DNA of 26,610 bases. It comes from Fragilaria crotonensis. Lineage: Eukaryota > Bacillariophyta > Fragilariophyceae > Fragilariales > Fragilariaceae. Every line of letters begins with the position of its first letter. The first letter of the stretch is position 1. A model generated the notes under the pieces. It ran no database searches. It had not been told where the DNA came from and saw only the letters and a list, made by a program, of their open reading frames with translations. The translations under genes were made by a program, and so were the position numbers. Location of the stretch: positions 1-26,610 of the forward strand of contig JAKSYS010000769.1 in assembly GCA_022925895.1 (NCBI GenBank), in the 5' to 3' direction. Shown piece by piece: positions 1-9,691 of the stretch.

Positions 1-1
1 G

Positions 2-328
2 GAGGACGCCTACAGTGGCCTTGCTGGATTGTACGTTGCTGGGTGGTTAAAACGAGGACCGAGTGGAATTATTGGCACGAATATTGCCGATGCAAAGGAT
101 ACAGTCGGTTCAATATTAAAGGATATGGAGAATTATGTCCCCAAAAAGGACACTGCGACTTCCCTCACGGATATCCTCAAAGGACGGCAAGTGAAAGTTG
201 TCGACTGGGATGCGTATCAGCGTATCGTAGAATTCGAGAATGAACCGGAACGAAAACGAAGCAAGGATCAGCCTCGCGATAAGATTTCTACACGTGAAGG
301 TTTATTGAATGTTGCGTTTGGGACATAA
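2..328 (+). CDS. FDXR: Ferredoxin/adrenodoxin-NADP+ reductase, C-terminal part (5' end outside window)
   Basis: The frame is open from base 2 and ends at TAA 326-328, giving about 108 C-terminal residues. The motif GWLKRGPSGIIGTNIADA is the conserved C-terminal signature of mitochondrial NADPH:adrenodoxin oxidoreductase (FDXR/Arh1), a FAD flavoprotein that passes electrons from NADPH to a mitochondrial [2Fe-2S] ferredoxin for Fe-S cluster and heme-A type pathways. It is followed by the usual helical tail (DAKDTVGSILKDM) and a WDAYQRI segment near the C-terminus, also typical. The last ~25 residues are charged and variable. The FAD and NADP domains lie upstream of the window, so the start, targeting peptide and introns cannot be seen. 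The gene converges on the LRR gene, with ~850 bp between the stops. Confidence rests on the C-terminal motif alone. Confidence 0.85.
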   Translation, partial: EDAYSGLAGLYVAGWLKRGPSGIIGTNIADAKDTVGSILKDMENYVPKKDTATSLTDILKGRQVKVVDWDAYQRIVEFENEPERKRSKDQPRDKISTREGLLNVAFGT

Positions 329-1178
329 GAAACGTTGAAATTGATGTCCCGATTGCTTAATAGAAGATTGATGATCCTACCTGGATAGTGTTCGTTACGG
401 AGATTCATAGTGATTTGATGAGCTCCCTGAATCGTGCACGGAGTCACACCAGGTCTTTCCAATTCGTTGATGCGATCTGTTGTCGGCGTTCTACAATTCA
501 TCTCGTCCAGTGAGCAGACTAGTAGATGCCGAGCGAAATTCTGTCTTTTCGGCGTGCTAAACTATACCACGGGTCGGCTCCAAGCTATCCGAAATCGGAG
601 CTAGCTTGTCCTGCTGGGACGGCTTACTGAACCCGAGAAAACAAAACAGTGATCTCCATCATGCTAAAGATATCTTTTATGATATTTTTTTCATCCTCGC
701 CAATCTGACTTCGCTGGTGTTGCTATTGGTTTCGTTGATAGTCGTACGCCCTGGGGAGAGGGTATGGGCACTGTCGCCTAGTGATTGCACACGTTGCATA
801 CTTGGATTGGCAAGACAGCCACACTCCCTTTGCGAAGCATTCGCACCGTGCGCTGCAGTGGTCCGGAATGCGTAGAATTCTTTGAGGATCACCACCGGAC
901 AGGATAAACCTTCTAGGAGCGCACGGACCATGTGAACAACAAAAGGAATGGTAGATCATCCTATTCGCCGAACATCCTATGCGCCACCCTTGCAAACCGT
1001 TGAATAGAGTGGATGATGCTCTGTATGACATTGTAAATTGTCGCCTCGCATACGTCCGATTGACCAAGAGACACGAAACACTTTCTACTCTAGCGGGATC
1101 GAAATAAATGAGTAGCATACTGAAAAGATACTCAATCATGCTACCTATACATGTACGAGGCGCATACTCTCAGCCTTG
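329..1178. other. Intergenic region between convergent FDXR and LRR genes; one hairpin
   Basis: No reading frame here looks like a recognisable protein. The longest open frames (606-875 + and 723-1139 -) lack family motifs. The only clear structure is an imperfect palindrome at 581-608: CAAGCTATCCGA pairs with TCGGA and TAGCTTG, with a 2-nt GC bulge. It could sit in the 3' flank of the FDXR transcript. Confidence 0.5.
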
Positions 1179-4171
1179 CTAGCCACACACATCAGAGTCC
1201 CCACAGCAGCTGCAGTCAATGCCACACCCAATGTCCCGCAGTGTAAGCTCCAGGTTCGTCGCAGCACAGAGCGCGGTCGGAATTTCGCCCACAAACGCAT
1301 TATCTACCAACACAATGCTCTCCAGATCAGTAAACGTCCCCGACCATGCTGGAATTGAGCCAGTCATCAAGTTATCACTCAGGTCGAGGTTTCGCAACGA
1401 CGTCAGATTGGAGAGCTCAGACGGGATGGTACCCGACAGTTGGTTTTGTTCCAAGTACAGATCCTTCAATGCCACCATCGTTCCAACCTCAAGGGGTATG
1501 GAGCCAGTCAAGCTGTTGCCAGATAAGTTGAGCACTTCAAGCATATCTAGCTGTCCAAATAATGTAGGAATGGCTCCGGTGAGTCTGCTGCCACGGACTT
1601 CTAGCCCACGGAGCTTGGGGATGGACCCGAGGCATGACGGCAGTGTGGAGCCGAGAGAGTTTCCAGATAGAATCAGAAACTGTAAGTCGGGGTACTGGCA
1701 AATCTCCAAGGGGATGCCTTGAGTGAACTGATTGGAGCTCATGTCCAGATGAGCTGTGCAGAGAAATCCATCGTCAGCCCACGCAACTGGATGAAACTGA
1801 AACGTGAACGGAAACAGGTACACTTACTCAAAGTCGGATATCCTGTGGGAATGGTCCCGGTGAGCTCATTGTTTGATGCAGCCAAAAACTCTATACCCAG
1901 CCAACCGATGTCACTCCGGAACGTGCCTGTGAAGGAATTGCCAGACAGATCGAAGTGCTTCAGGTTCGGCAGGTAGAAGAATGTGTTGCTAATCGGTCCA
2001 CTCAACCGATTGTAAGAGATGTCGATGTGTTGGACACGGTTGTCTTCTCCTGAAAGAAGGCTCGTGAAGTTGAAGTCGGGAGAGAGCTGCGCGTTGCCAA
2101 AGAAATTGTTGTGAGAAAGTGATAGAGTTTGCTTCCGAGTAAATCCGTTGGTGATGTTTGGAAGCATTCCTGTAAATTGGTTATAGTCCAACCAAACGAT
2201 ATCAAGAGCTGGAAAACCATCGAAGCTCAGCGGAAGAGGGCCTGACAGCGAATTATTCCTCACGTCGAGTGTAACCAAAGATTGCAGTCCGGAGATTGTC
2301 TCGTCCAGCGGACCCGATAAGCGATTCGATCTGACAACCAACGTGCGTAGAAGCGTCAATGAATACAGCTCATTCGGGATGGTCGAGTTCAACTTGTTGC
2401 TGGATAAATCCAGTTGGATTAAATTTGACGCTCCATTTATCGTCGATGGGATGCTACCTTCGATTTCATTCTCGCTGCAGTCTATCACTGACAAGGAAGT
2501 CATTCTTCCAATTGTCGATGGCAACGTCCCGCCCACCTTGTTCTTCGGAATGCGGAACGTTTCGGACGATGTCAGCAATCCGATCTCGTCGGGGATATTA
2601 CCTTGAAGGTTGTTTCGCGTAGCGTCGAACCCCGTGACAACTCGCCGCTCCGAAACGTCGTACAGGCAGAAGATCCCACTACTCCAATTGCATTCGTGCA
2701 AAGAAGGGTCCAGCCATTTCTCTTGATTGGTCCAGCCCTCCCCTCCAAGACTAAAGTACATCACAACCAGTGCATATCGCTGGGCAAAGGCCAATCCAAG
2801 GCCGCTCGTATCAATCGTATCAAACGACGACATCCAGCCGACAGCTCGAAATTGAGGTGAAGATGGGTCCTCGAGTTTCTCGGGTCTAGAAAGGAACGAC
2901 GCTGCCGCGACCAAGTCGTCAGAGAGGAACGTAGGTGATTGTGACGGGGTCATGGTGGGAGCATTTGTCACCCGTGCCGTTTCCGTCGTTTTGAAGACAG
3001 TGAGGAACAAGATCAAACTAACGATTCCGGCCAGGAAAAAGACAAGGGCAACGCAAACAAGGCGCCGGATGGGTCGTTCCTGAAGAAGGTGCTTGATGCC
3101 AATAGTAGTGGTGTCTGCGTAGACAATAGGCCAGTCAGCCTCTGAGTCCTTCACCGGGGTTGCTTGCACCACTTTTGCTTCATAACGACTAGCACGGAAC
3201 GAGGACTGGCTGAAGGACAGAGGTGAAGTGTTCGACGTATCTGGATCTTCACTGCCTGTCCACCTGTTGGTATTGCCCATTTGCTTCACTTCCATCGTCT
3301 TGTCAGTTGTGACGTAGCTAAGGGACCTTCCTGCCCGCTCTTGTTCTGCAGCAAAGCGAATAGCCAGCTGTTCAGCGACCTCTTGATCGGCACCCATTGA
3401 CATCATGTACCCGACCAATAGCTCGAGCGATACGTCGTCCTCGTAATCACTACCCAGGTCCTGCCGGAGTCGCTCGCTATAGACATCGGGAGTAAGCTCA
3501 GACTCATTATCGCCAGCGAAACTCTGAAGACCTGATCCGAATGCGACACCTCCATGCTCGAACCCAGACGCTTGCTTCAGTTGTGAATCTCCCATGTAAG
3601 CAAGCCTGCCTCGAGCAGTCGCGGGTACATGACGTGAGGGATGCATGAGTGCATCCTCGTCCGACCACACGTCTCGATGACGACCTTCCTCGTGCAACGC
3701 GCTCAAAGTCGACACTGTTGGATCACGAAGGTCGAAATTCACACGAGAAGAGTTTGAACGCGTATGCGAGACCATTTCTGAGGATTGCAACGCTGTTTCG
3801 GTACCCCGTGCCTCATGTAAGTTCCACCTTTCCTCGTCGAAAGTTAAAGGCTCCTCAGAACTCGGCCTACTCGTTTTCCTCTCCTTGTGTTTCTTTTTCG
3901 TGTCTTTAGATTTCTTGTCCTTGGCTTTGGATTTCTTCTCCTTTGACTTCTTTTCCTTTGCTGCCTTCTGTTCCGTGGGTCCAGCTCCTAACGGAGCGAA
4001 AGGCTCTCCGAACACCGCAACGAAGGCATTCGTATCGACGGAGGGCGTAACGTTCGAAGGCTGAAAATTATCGCGCGGCTCGGAGCTCACTAGACCCTGC
4101 TCTTCTGCATCGGTTATCATTGTCCATCCCTGCATCAGGGCGTCATATCCTTTGGTCGTCGATCCATTCAT
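1179..4171 (-). CDS. Leucine-rich-repeat transmembrane (receptor-like) protein, two exons
   Basis: The model joins exon 1 (4171 down to 1828) and exon 2 (1753 down to 1179) across a 74-bp intron, giving ~972 residues. Splicing turns the junction into PTLTHLDMSSNQF, which restores one uninterrupted LRR; unspliced, the frame stops just after. The N-terminal ~365 residues are hydrophilic, with a Lys-rich stretch (~69-99), and have no signal peptide. One hydrophobic segment (~371-393, VCVALVFFLAGIVSLILFL) follows Arg residues and is a likely membrane anchor. Next comes a Trp/Cys LRR-cap-like region (~475-508, GEGWTNQEKW ... ECNW), then many plant-type repeats (xLxxLxLxxNxLxGxIP), ending in a Cys-rich tail (GCGIDCSCC). 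The inferred topology is N-terminus inside, LRRs outside or lumenal. No kinase domain is present. The family is common in diatoms as LRR receptor-like proteins; the ligand is unknown. The ATG at 4169-4171 is the first in the frame. Confidence 0.85.
1754..1827 (-). other. Spliceosomal intron of the LRR gene
   Basis: This is a 74-bp phase-1 intron. On the minus strand it begins GTAAGTGTACC and ends CTCTGCACAG. A second AG (TTTCAG, 30-odd bases earlier) is a possible alternative acceptor, but using it would insert about a dozen residues that break the LRR consensus. The distal acceptor gives an intact repeat and is preferred. Confidence 0.8.
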
Positions 4172-4633
4172 CCTTCTTCCGCGTTATCATCAACAAATTC
4201 GGCAACGCAGTAAAACTAGCCAATTTTACCTCGTATGGGTGTACGTACCATTGCCTCGTACCTACAGAAATCATTTGTGCCACTGTCACTTATGAACGAA
4301 CCACCAAAAATTGAGTCATAAGTTTGCCATCAATTCGGTGGAATTAGTTAAGCCTGAGACACGATTCGTGACCACAAACGTCGTACGGTACTAGCGAAAT
4401 CGTCGCAGTTCCGTCTGTCGCTTAAACATATAATATTCCTGCCTTCAAGCGGGATCAGAAATATAGCAGTCTCAGATGAGATACTATCCCCATTGTGGAA
4501 ATGTGACATATGCCTTCCTTAAGCTTCAGAACTGCTGCTGAAACGAAACATGTAAGCCCGGATTCTCTGGATGTCCTATTCTATTGAGAGGGAATTATGT
4601 TTAGTATGCATACGGCGGCGAATTGGAATGATC
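4172..4633. other. Upstream region of the LRR gene up to the retrotransposon insertion site
   Basis: This non-coding stretch of ~460 bp presumably contains the LRR promoter (transcription runs leftwards). I see no recognised element or gene. The copia insertion begins ~465 bp upstream of the LRR start codon, so the element now forms the distal upstream boundary of this gene. Confidence 0.5.
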
Positions 4634-4638
4634 AGTCG
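4634..4638. repeat. Target-site duplication AGTCG (left copy)
   Basis: This 5-bp direct repeat sits immediately outside the left LTR and is identical to 11142-11146 outside the right LTR. Five bp is the usual copia duplication length. Confidence 0.88.
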
Positions 4639-4728
4639 TGTCAGAATCTCCTGATCGGAGTACCATACAAGAATACGGTATTGATCCTAGAAGAGTGGGT
4701 ACAGTACTACTTTCTACTGTATCCCTCA
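4639..4728 (-). repeat. 3' LTR of the copia element (90 bp)
   Basis: This is the partner of the 11054-11141 repeat, with the same TG...CA termini. It is preceded in element orientation by the polypurine tract and followed by AGTCG (4634-4638). At ~90 bp it is very short for a copia LTR. Confidence 0.92.
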
Positions 4729-4737
4729 CCCCCCCCC
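4729..4737 (-). promoter_or_regulatory. Polypurine tract of the copia element
   Basis: There are nine consecutive G residues on the minus strand, directly abutting the 3' LTR start TGAGGG. This is the expected position of the plus-strand DNA primer in LTR retrotransposons. Confidence 0.8.
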
Positions 4738-4879
4738 ATGCTCTCTAGTATGTATAAACGCGAGCCCATAGGGTCCCAGGGGGAAATACTGGAGAGCAGA
4801 AGTCCGCATAGGCGACGTGCATCCCGAGAATGCATGTACGTAAGCGGGTTGGGTCACCGGGTATGAAGCGGTGAGGGGG

Positions 4880-5777
4880 AATGGGGGCACACGGCCCATG
4901 TATATGTCCGCGTGTTGGTGGAATTTAATACGGCCAGTTGCCTTCGTCATGGAGTCGCTAATGTTGTGATCCGTCCGAATGGGGACTGCGGTGAGCTGAG
5001 ACCTGTAGAAGCCCAATCCAGAAGGGCAAAGTAGCGGATGTCCACGTGTCGAGTCCGTTTGGTGGGGGCCTGTGCTTCCACCATAAAAAGGGCGCCGGTA
5101 TTATCCACATGCAGTTGTGTCGGAGTCTGTTGTGGGAAACCCAAATCCTGGAGGATTGAGCGCACGTACAATATCATTTTACCCGTATCGGCTGCGCTAA
5201 CAAACTCAGCTTCCGTACTGGAGAGTGCCACAGCTTTTTGATAGCGTGTCTTATAGACAATGGCGGCACCAGAGAGCATGATGATCATACCGCTGATGGA
5301 GCGTCGGTGGGAGAAGTCAGAACCCCAATCGGAATCCGAGAAGGCAATGGGTTTAGCGGGGTCGTATTTCAGGAGTGGCAACGCGTTTGCCGAGGTGGAG
5401 TATGGGGTGGGTAGCCGTGCATCAGGAAGATCCATACGTGGAGACTGACGCCAGAAAATCAGACCATCTTCCCGAGTATTGTTAAGGAAGGCGAACACCG
5501 CTTTGACTGCAGAGTAGTGAGGAGATGCGGGATTTGCACCATATTGAGAGAGTTTTGTGGTAGACAAGGAGATTTCTGGCCGTGCGAGAACCAGTGCATA
5601 GATGAGTTCACCAACTGCAGTCCGATAGGAAAACCCCATATGTTGCTGGAGTTGTTGTTGTTCCTGTGCAGAGGCAGGGCGCTCCGTGAGTTCCAGTTGG
5701 CGTTGGTATGCCGGGTCGTGACGCATTGGGGTAGGTTGATGCGAGGCTTTAAGGTTGAGCCAGCCATGGTTGTCCAA
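4880..5777 (-). pseudogene. pol: Copia RT thumb/RNase H region with a frameshift near its end
   Basis: The frame from 5777 to 4947 carries the RT-RNase H connection (SYRTAVGELIYALVLARPEIS, SQYG, AVKAVFAFLNNTREDGL). RNase H motifs follow: FSDSDWGSD, RRSISG, ALSSTEAEFVSA and LHVDNTGAL, then TRHVDIRYFALLDW. At ~5010 the frame is lost. The true ending continues in another frame (TAVPIRTDHNISDSMTKATG ... FHQHADIYMG) to ~4880, a standard copia C-terminus. RNase H removes the RNA strand during reverse transcription. At least two frameshifts separate this segment from functional pol. Confidence 0.85.
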
Positions 5778-5779
5778 AA

Positions 5780-6262
5780 TTTTAAGTAAGTAATCCTGAC
5801 ATGAAATCTTTATATACCAGTGGTCTGTAAAACATTAACGCCATTAAATTTGCGAATCAGCCCAAGATCATTGAGGGGTACTTTAAGATAGGAACCAATT
5901 GCGGTGATAATTGTTTTACAAGCCTATTTGTCATGGGCTGACACGGAGAAATCGTCTACCTGTCTGAGGAGGAGTTGCAAGTGTTGAGTGGCAGGATCCT
6001 GGCGACTGTACAAGCATTTCTCATGTGTTGTCGCACGGAACTGTAACTTCTTGGTGATAATATGATGGATGTGGTGTTCCCAAAGGCGCGGGGATTCTGG
6101 GTGACCCTGAAGTGCTTGTTGCACTGGTAATACATAGCCCTCCGGGATGGGGGGTTGCCCTTCCGATTCTGTCCACCATTCGGCAAATTGGTCATCGATG
6201 ATCATAAAGAAGGGTTGGACTGGGGGCGGAGCTTCAGCAAAAGCGTTGCCTGCATCCGCTCC
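5780..6262 (-). pseudogene. pol: Copia reverse transcriptase, truncated and broken
   Basis: In a frame different from integrase, the sequence begins at GADAGNAFAEAPPP (motif A region, including its Asp, as in diatom copia RT) and continues through FAEWW, the conserved ALQGHPESPRLWE, THEKCLYS, and the catalytic LLLRQVDDF. An in-frame TAG occurs at 5924-5926. Beyond it the frame still reads like RT (LNDLGLIRKFNGVNVLQT), then shifts at ~5815 to YIKISCQDYLLKILDNHGWL. The fingers region upstream of motif A is absent, as is the several-hundred-residue integrase-RT linker typical of related elements. This points to an internal deletion near 6255-6262. The product cannot be a working polymerase. Confidence 0.85.
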
Positions 6263-7920
6263 TCATCAAAATAAATGATGTTGCGATCGGTTGCCCCAAA
6301 GCGGAGGAACCGACCGTCGTAATGATGTGGGTCACCTTTGGTAGTAGGGCGGGGACCACTGCGTTTCACCAAAACTCGCGAGCCGAACGTGCGGATGTGT
6401 TTGACATTCGCACGTCGTCCTGTCCAGAGATTGTACGGCACGCCCTTCACCCCTTCATGGTAGAGGCGGTTGTGAATGTATGCCGCATAGACCAGGGCAT
6501 CCGCCCAAAAATAAATGGGCATGGCTGCAGAATATAAAAGGCAACGCGTCATCTCGCCAAGGGTACGGTGGGGGCGTTCTGCAAGACCATTTTGAGAAGA
6601 AGTGTCTGTCGCAGTCTTTTTCAAAGTGTAGCCATGTTCGATCAAGATCTGACGGAACTGTGGTGACTCCGCTAGGGAGCCTTCTCCATCTGTACGTAGG
6701 GTCTTCACAACGCGGGCATGGGTGCCATGTGTCTGCAGGAACAGTCTGATGAGAGCAGGTGGGACGGACTTAGAGCGGAGTGGGAATATCCAGATGTACC
6801 GGGTACACCGATCAATGATTAGCAAATAGCACACAAACCCTTGGCGACTTTCCACCAGCTTGGGTGAGGGTGGGGCTTGACGGTCATAGACTGCCATGAG
6901 GTTCCCGGGTCCACGAAAGAAGCCAATGTCCATATGAAACACTTGACCAGGGGTTAAAGGTGTCCGCAACTTAGTTTCTGGTCCCCGGGGTGCTTTCTTC
7001 AAAGTAGCCACATCACATGCACGACAGCGAACCAAAGGTGGGATGGTCGACTGACGGAATGCTGGTACGCCGTCCACGTGTTGCTGCGTCAGACGGAGTT
7101 TGTGTTCCGAGCAATGGGCGAGGCGTTGGTGCCAGACTTCGAAGTTCAGGATATCTGCCTCCATTTTGGGTGTAGATAGCTGACTGACCGTATGGAATAG
7201 GGAGGTCGCAAGTGGGATGGCAGTGGGGACATGTACATAATCAAGAAAGGTGTCAGTCATACCGCTGTATGTATAGTCCACCAGTGGCTGCAAAGTTGCG
7301 TGGAGAGATGAAATGGTACCCTCCTGGTGGGCTGGTGGGGATGTGCACCTGGGGTTGTGTCCTGCCGCAGCTTCAAAGGACTCCGCTACAACTGTAGGGA
7401 TGAACTGCATATCCTGGATATAATAGACCCCTTTTGATCGGATTGTGGGGTAGCGAGACACTATGCCATCCTTATCATCGTAAAATGTAATCCAGCCACC
7501 CTGTGTACTCGGGGTGGCTTCCTGGGTCCATCGATGTATTCGCGGATGAGTTTGAGCATGATGTTCCAGGGAGAAAATTGTGCCTGCGATACTGGGGGCA
7601 TAGACGAAGAGGATACGATCCGTGGTCTCCATCTCCGGATTGCGCACATGTGCATACCCCTCCCCGGCGGCCTTGGTCACAGTGCCATCGTAGCCAGTAA
7701 TTTCATAGCGGGTGTCTTCGGTGAAATCATGGAGGATGTGGCGGAGTCCGGTTGCACAAACCGAGGCTCCAGTGTCGGCCAAATCGCGCTGCTGGACTGC
7801 GGAGACCGAAACTATAACACTGGTGTGTTGCACCTGTCCGGCTGGAATAGCAGGCAGCCTGTTGTTCTTGTTCCCACTGTGGCGCGGTATTATCCTGAAT
7901 CTGGTGAAGAAGGGGAAACT
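6202..7920 (-). CDS. pol: Copia protease-integrase region of pol
   Basis: The frame is open from 7920 (after TAA 7921-7923) to TGA 6202-6204, with no obvious ATG start. It lies +1 relative to gag and overlaps it by ~194 nt, so expression would need a +1 frameshift, or the break is decay. The domains in order are: aspartic protease active site LADTGASV; gag-pre-integrase zinc region (WHQRLAHCSEHKL ... VRCRACDVATLKK); and integrase core with FHMDIGFF (first Asp), LRTDGEGSL (second Asp) and QNGLAERPHRTLGEM (Glu), the DDE triad. It ends with the usual post-core segment RFGATDRNIIYF. The integrase C-terminal region and the linker to RT are missing. The last ~15 residues before the stop are out of frame with RT. 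Confidence 0.9.
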   Translation of the reverse strand, partial: SFPFFTRFRIIPRHSGNKNNRLPAIPAGQVQHTSVIVSVSAVQQRDLADTGASVCATGLRHILHDFTEDTRYEITGYDGTVTKAAGEGYAHVRNPEMETTDRILFVYAPSIAGTIFSLEHHAQTHPRIHRWTQEATPSTQGGWITFYDDKDGIVSRYPTIRSKGVYYIQDMQFIPTVVAESFEAAAGHNPRCTSPPAHQEGTISSLHATLQPLVDYTYSGMTDTFLDYVHVPTAIPLATSLFHTVSQLSTPKMEADILNFEVWHQRLAHCSEHKLRLTQQHVDGVPAFRQSTIPPLVRCRACDVATLKKAPRGPETKLRTPLTPGQVFHMDIGFFRGPGNLMAVYDRQAPPSPKLVESRQGFVCYLLIIDRCTRYIWIFPLRSKSVPPALIRLFLQTHGTHARVVKTLRTDGEGSLAESPQFRQILIEHGYTLKKTATDTSSQNGLAERPHRTLGEMTRCLLYSAAMPIYFWADALVYAAYIHNRLYHEGVKGVPYNLWTGRRANVKHIRTFGSRVLVKRSGPRPTTKGDPHHYDGRFLRFGATDRNIIYFDEERMQATLLLKLRPQSNPSL

Positions 7921-9691
7921 TTACCGGGTGTATGACATCGGTCAGGTCGGCTACTCCGGCGTCGTCAGTCAGGCCAGATACCGAAGGCATTGCTTGCAAA
8001 CGGTACAGAGTGGCACCAGGATCATCCTCCACATCCTCGTCATCGTCAGAGTAACCGAGAAGTGTGTCTGTGATGTCGGCAATCAAACTGTCCACATCGG
8101 GGATATTCTGATGCATCAGGTGTCCCTGTAGTTTATTTGCCAGAGCTGCACGGGTGTGCATGCAACTGTGGCGTTGTTGTGGATGATTGGCCTGTTTATG
8201 TTTATGAAGGATGGATTGAACCGTAGGCGGGTGTGCCTGAATGTATTCCAGACATGCCGCGACTTTTGGGAGCATTCTGAAGTCCGCAAGTTCATGGCCA
8301 TATATGGCACATGCCGGGCACTGGACATCCTTGGGTAAGCGGGCGTCGGAACCCAGGCGGGTCCGCTGTGCAGGGGGACCACGTCGAGTCCGAGTAGGCA
8401 CATTGTGACTACTTGCTGGAGATGGGGAGTCATCCGAAGAGGCTCTGGTCACGTTAAGTCGTGCCGGGGCGTATGCCTCCGATGGCGATGGCATAGGTAA
8501 GGTGGCCGGATGGGAATCTAGGGTTATCGGTATTTGTAAGAAACAGAGACGATGGGCCAGGGGCCCGGTGGGGGGATGTTGCTCCAAGTCGTGTACCAGT
8601 TGTGCTGCCGAGAGAGCATAGCGGCGCACTTGTTGCATCCCTTGGAGAAACATGAGGACTTGCTCTCGGTCGGTATAGTGACGTTGATACTTAGTTTGAA
8701 ACTGGAAAAACTCTTGGAGTTGAGAGGCATACTCAAAGGGATGAGCCGTGGAGTCCACCGGTGGCGGGGTGCTAAGTAAACTCAGGTTCTTGGCCTCCAC
8801 CATGAGGGTTGCTGCCAGGATTGCCTTGAGGAGGTTATAACCATCCCGAGTCCGATTATACATCTGGAGGAGACCACGATAGATGGGTTCTGTTGGATCC
8901 AGAATCCCTTCTTCTTCCAGGCGTGCATAGATGGCCGCACTATACTTGGAGTAGACTGGCGAATCCCTGGCGAGTCTGTCCGTGGGGTAGACTGTCATCA
9001 TGGGGTCCTCCAGATTTTCAATCTGGAGTTGATCAAATGTCTTGATGGGGACCCCGTATTGCCAAACAAAGTCCACAAAACCATTGTAAAATTTGATCAC
9101 AGCTTTCCGTTCCCGTGTGCAAAGTTGTGTTGGCGTGGACGTAGAACGGAGACGTGGAAGTTGATATTCCGGATTCGTGTACTTGTTGTTATCCTCATCT
9201 GGTAAGCTGCTGGGTGACATCGCCGTGGAATCCATGGGTGGCGGTGATGATTTGGAACCCTGTAATGTCTCCTGGTAATTCACATTAGGAAAGCGACGTC
9301 GAGTGGGTGTGGGACTCTGTTTGGGAGGGGAGTCCTGTAGTGCAGGGTTATCCTCGTCCTCCACAGGTACCATGCGGGCGGCATTGGTGTCGTCGCGAAC
9401 TCCATTCAGAAGTTCCTGTTGGATCTGTCTTGCCTGGCCAGAGAAATTATCGAGGTCGGCAATCAGTGATTCCACTTGTGCATCACAGTACTGATCCAAG
9501 GTTGCCTTTTGAGCCGAGCATTGTGTGGCCATGGTGTGTTGTATCTGCTCAATAGCTTCTGTAACTACCGATTGTATTTGTGTCTGAGAGTGTTCCATAC
9601 GCTGATGGTGGCGGGTGGTTGCCTGATCCTCCAAGGCATGGGCATGCTCAGTGAGGTTGTCCCAAGCTTCATCAATGAGAGCTTGGTACAT
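7727..9691 (-). CDS. gag: Copia Gag-like protein with an altered zinc knuckle
   Basis: The ORF is 654 residues from ATG 9689-9691 (MYQALIDEAWDNL). The same frame is open upstream to 10237, but that part looks like a shadow of ORF1. Residues ~10-100 are helical and Gln/Ala-rich (coiled-coil-like). A central helical block (FYNGFVDFVWQYG ... YNRTRDGYNLLKAIL) resembles the Gag capsid region of diatom copia elements. A CPACAIYGHELADF motif matches CX2CX4HX4C except that the last Cys is Phe (TTC instead of TGC). After it comes LPKVAACLEY, and an acidic stretch (YSDDDEDVEDD) nearer the end. Gag coats the RNA in virus-like particles. Its 3' end overlaps the pol frame, which is open from 7920. Confidence 0.75.
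   Translation of the reverse strand: MYQALIDEAWDNLTEHAHALEDQATTRHHQRMEHSQTQIQSVVTEAIEQIQHTMATQCSAQKATLDQYCDAQVESLIADLDNFSGQARQIQQELLNGVRDDTNAARMVPVEDEDNPALQDSPPKQSPTPTRRRFPNVNYQETLQGSKSSPPPMDSTAMSPSSLPDEDNNKYTNPEYQLPRLRSTSTPTQLCTRERKAVIKFYNGFVDFVWQYGVPIKTFDQLQIENLEDPMMTVYPTDRLARDSPVYSKYSAAIYARLEEEGILDPTEPIYRGLLQMYNRTRDGYNLLKAILAATLMVEAKNLSLLSTPPPVDSTAHPFEYASQLQEFFQFQTKYQRHYTDREQVLMFLQGMQQVRRYALSAAQLVHDLEQHPPTGPLAHRLCFLQIPITLDSHPATLPMPSPSEAYAPARLNVTRASSDDSPSPASSHNVPTRTRRGPPAQRTRLGSDARLPKDVQCPACAIYGHELADFRMLPKVAACLEYIQAHPPTVQSILHKHKQANHPQQRHSCMHTRAALANKLQGHLMHQNIPDVDSLIADITDTLLGYSDDDEDVEDDPGATLYRLQAMPSVSGLTDDAGVADLTDVIHPVKFPLLHQIQDNTAPQWEQEQQAACYSSRTGATHQCYSFGLRSPAARFGRHWSLGLCNRTPPHPP

Noticed and set aside
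606..875. 89-codon plus-strand frame with a hydrophobic stretch (FFILANLTSLVLLLVSLIVV)
   Set aside because: It starts at TTG, has no homology signal I recognise and no supporting context; probably chance.
1219..1722. 167-codon plus-strand ORF opposite LRR exon 2
   Set aside because: Antisense shadow produced by the regular LRR codon pattern.
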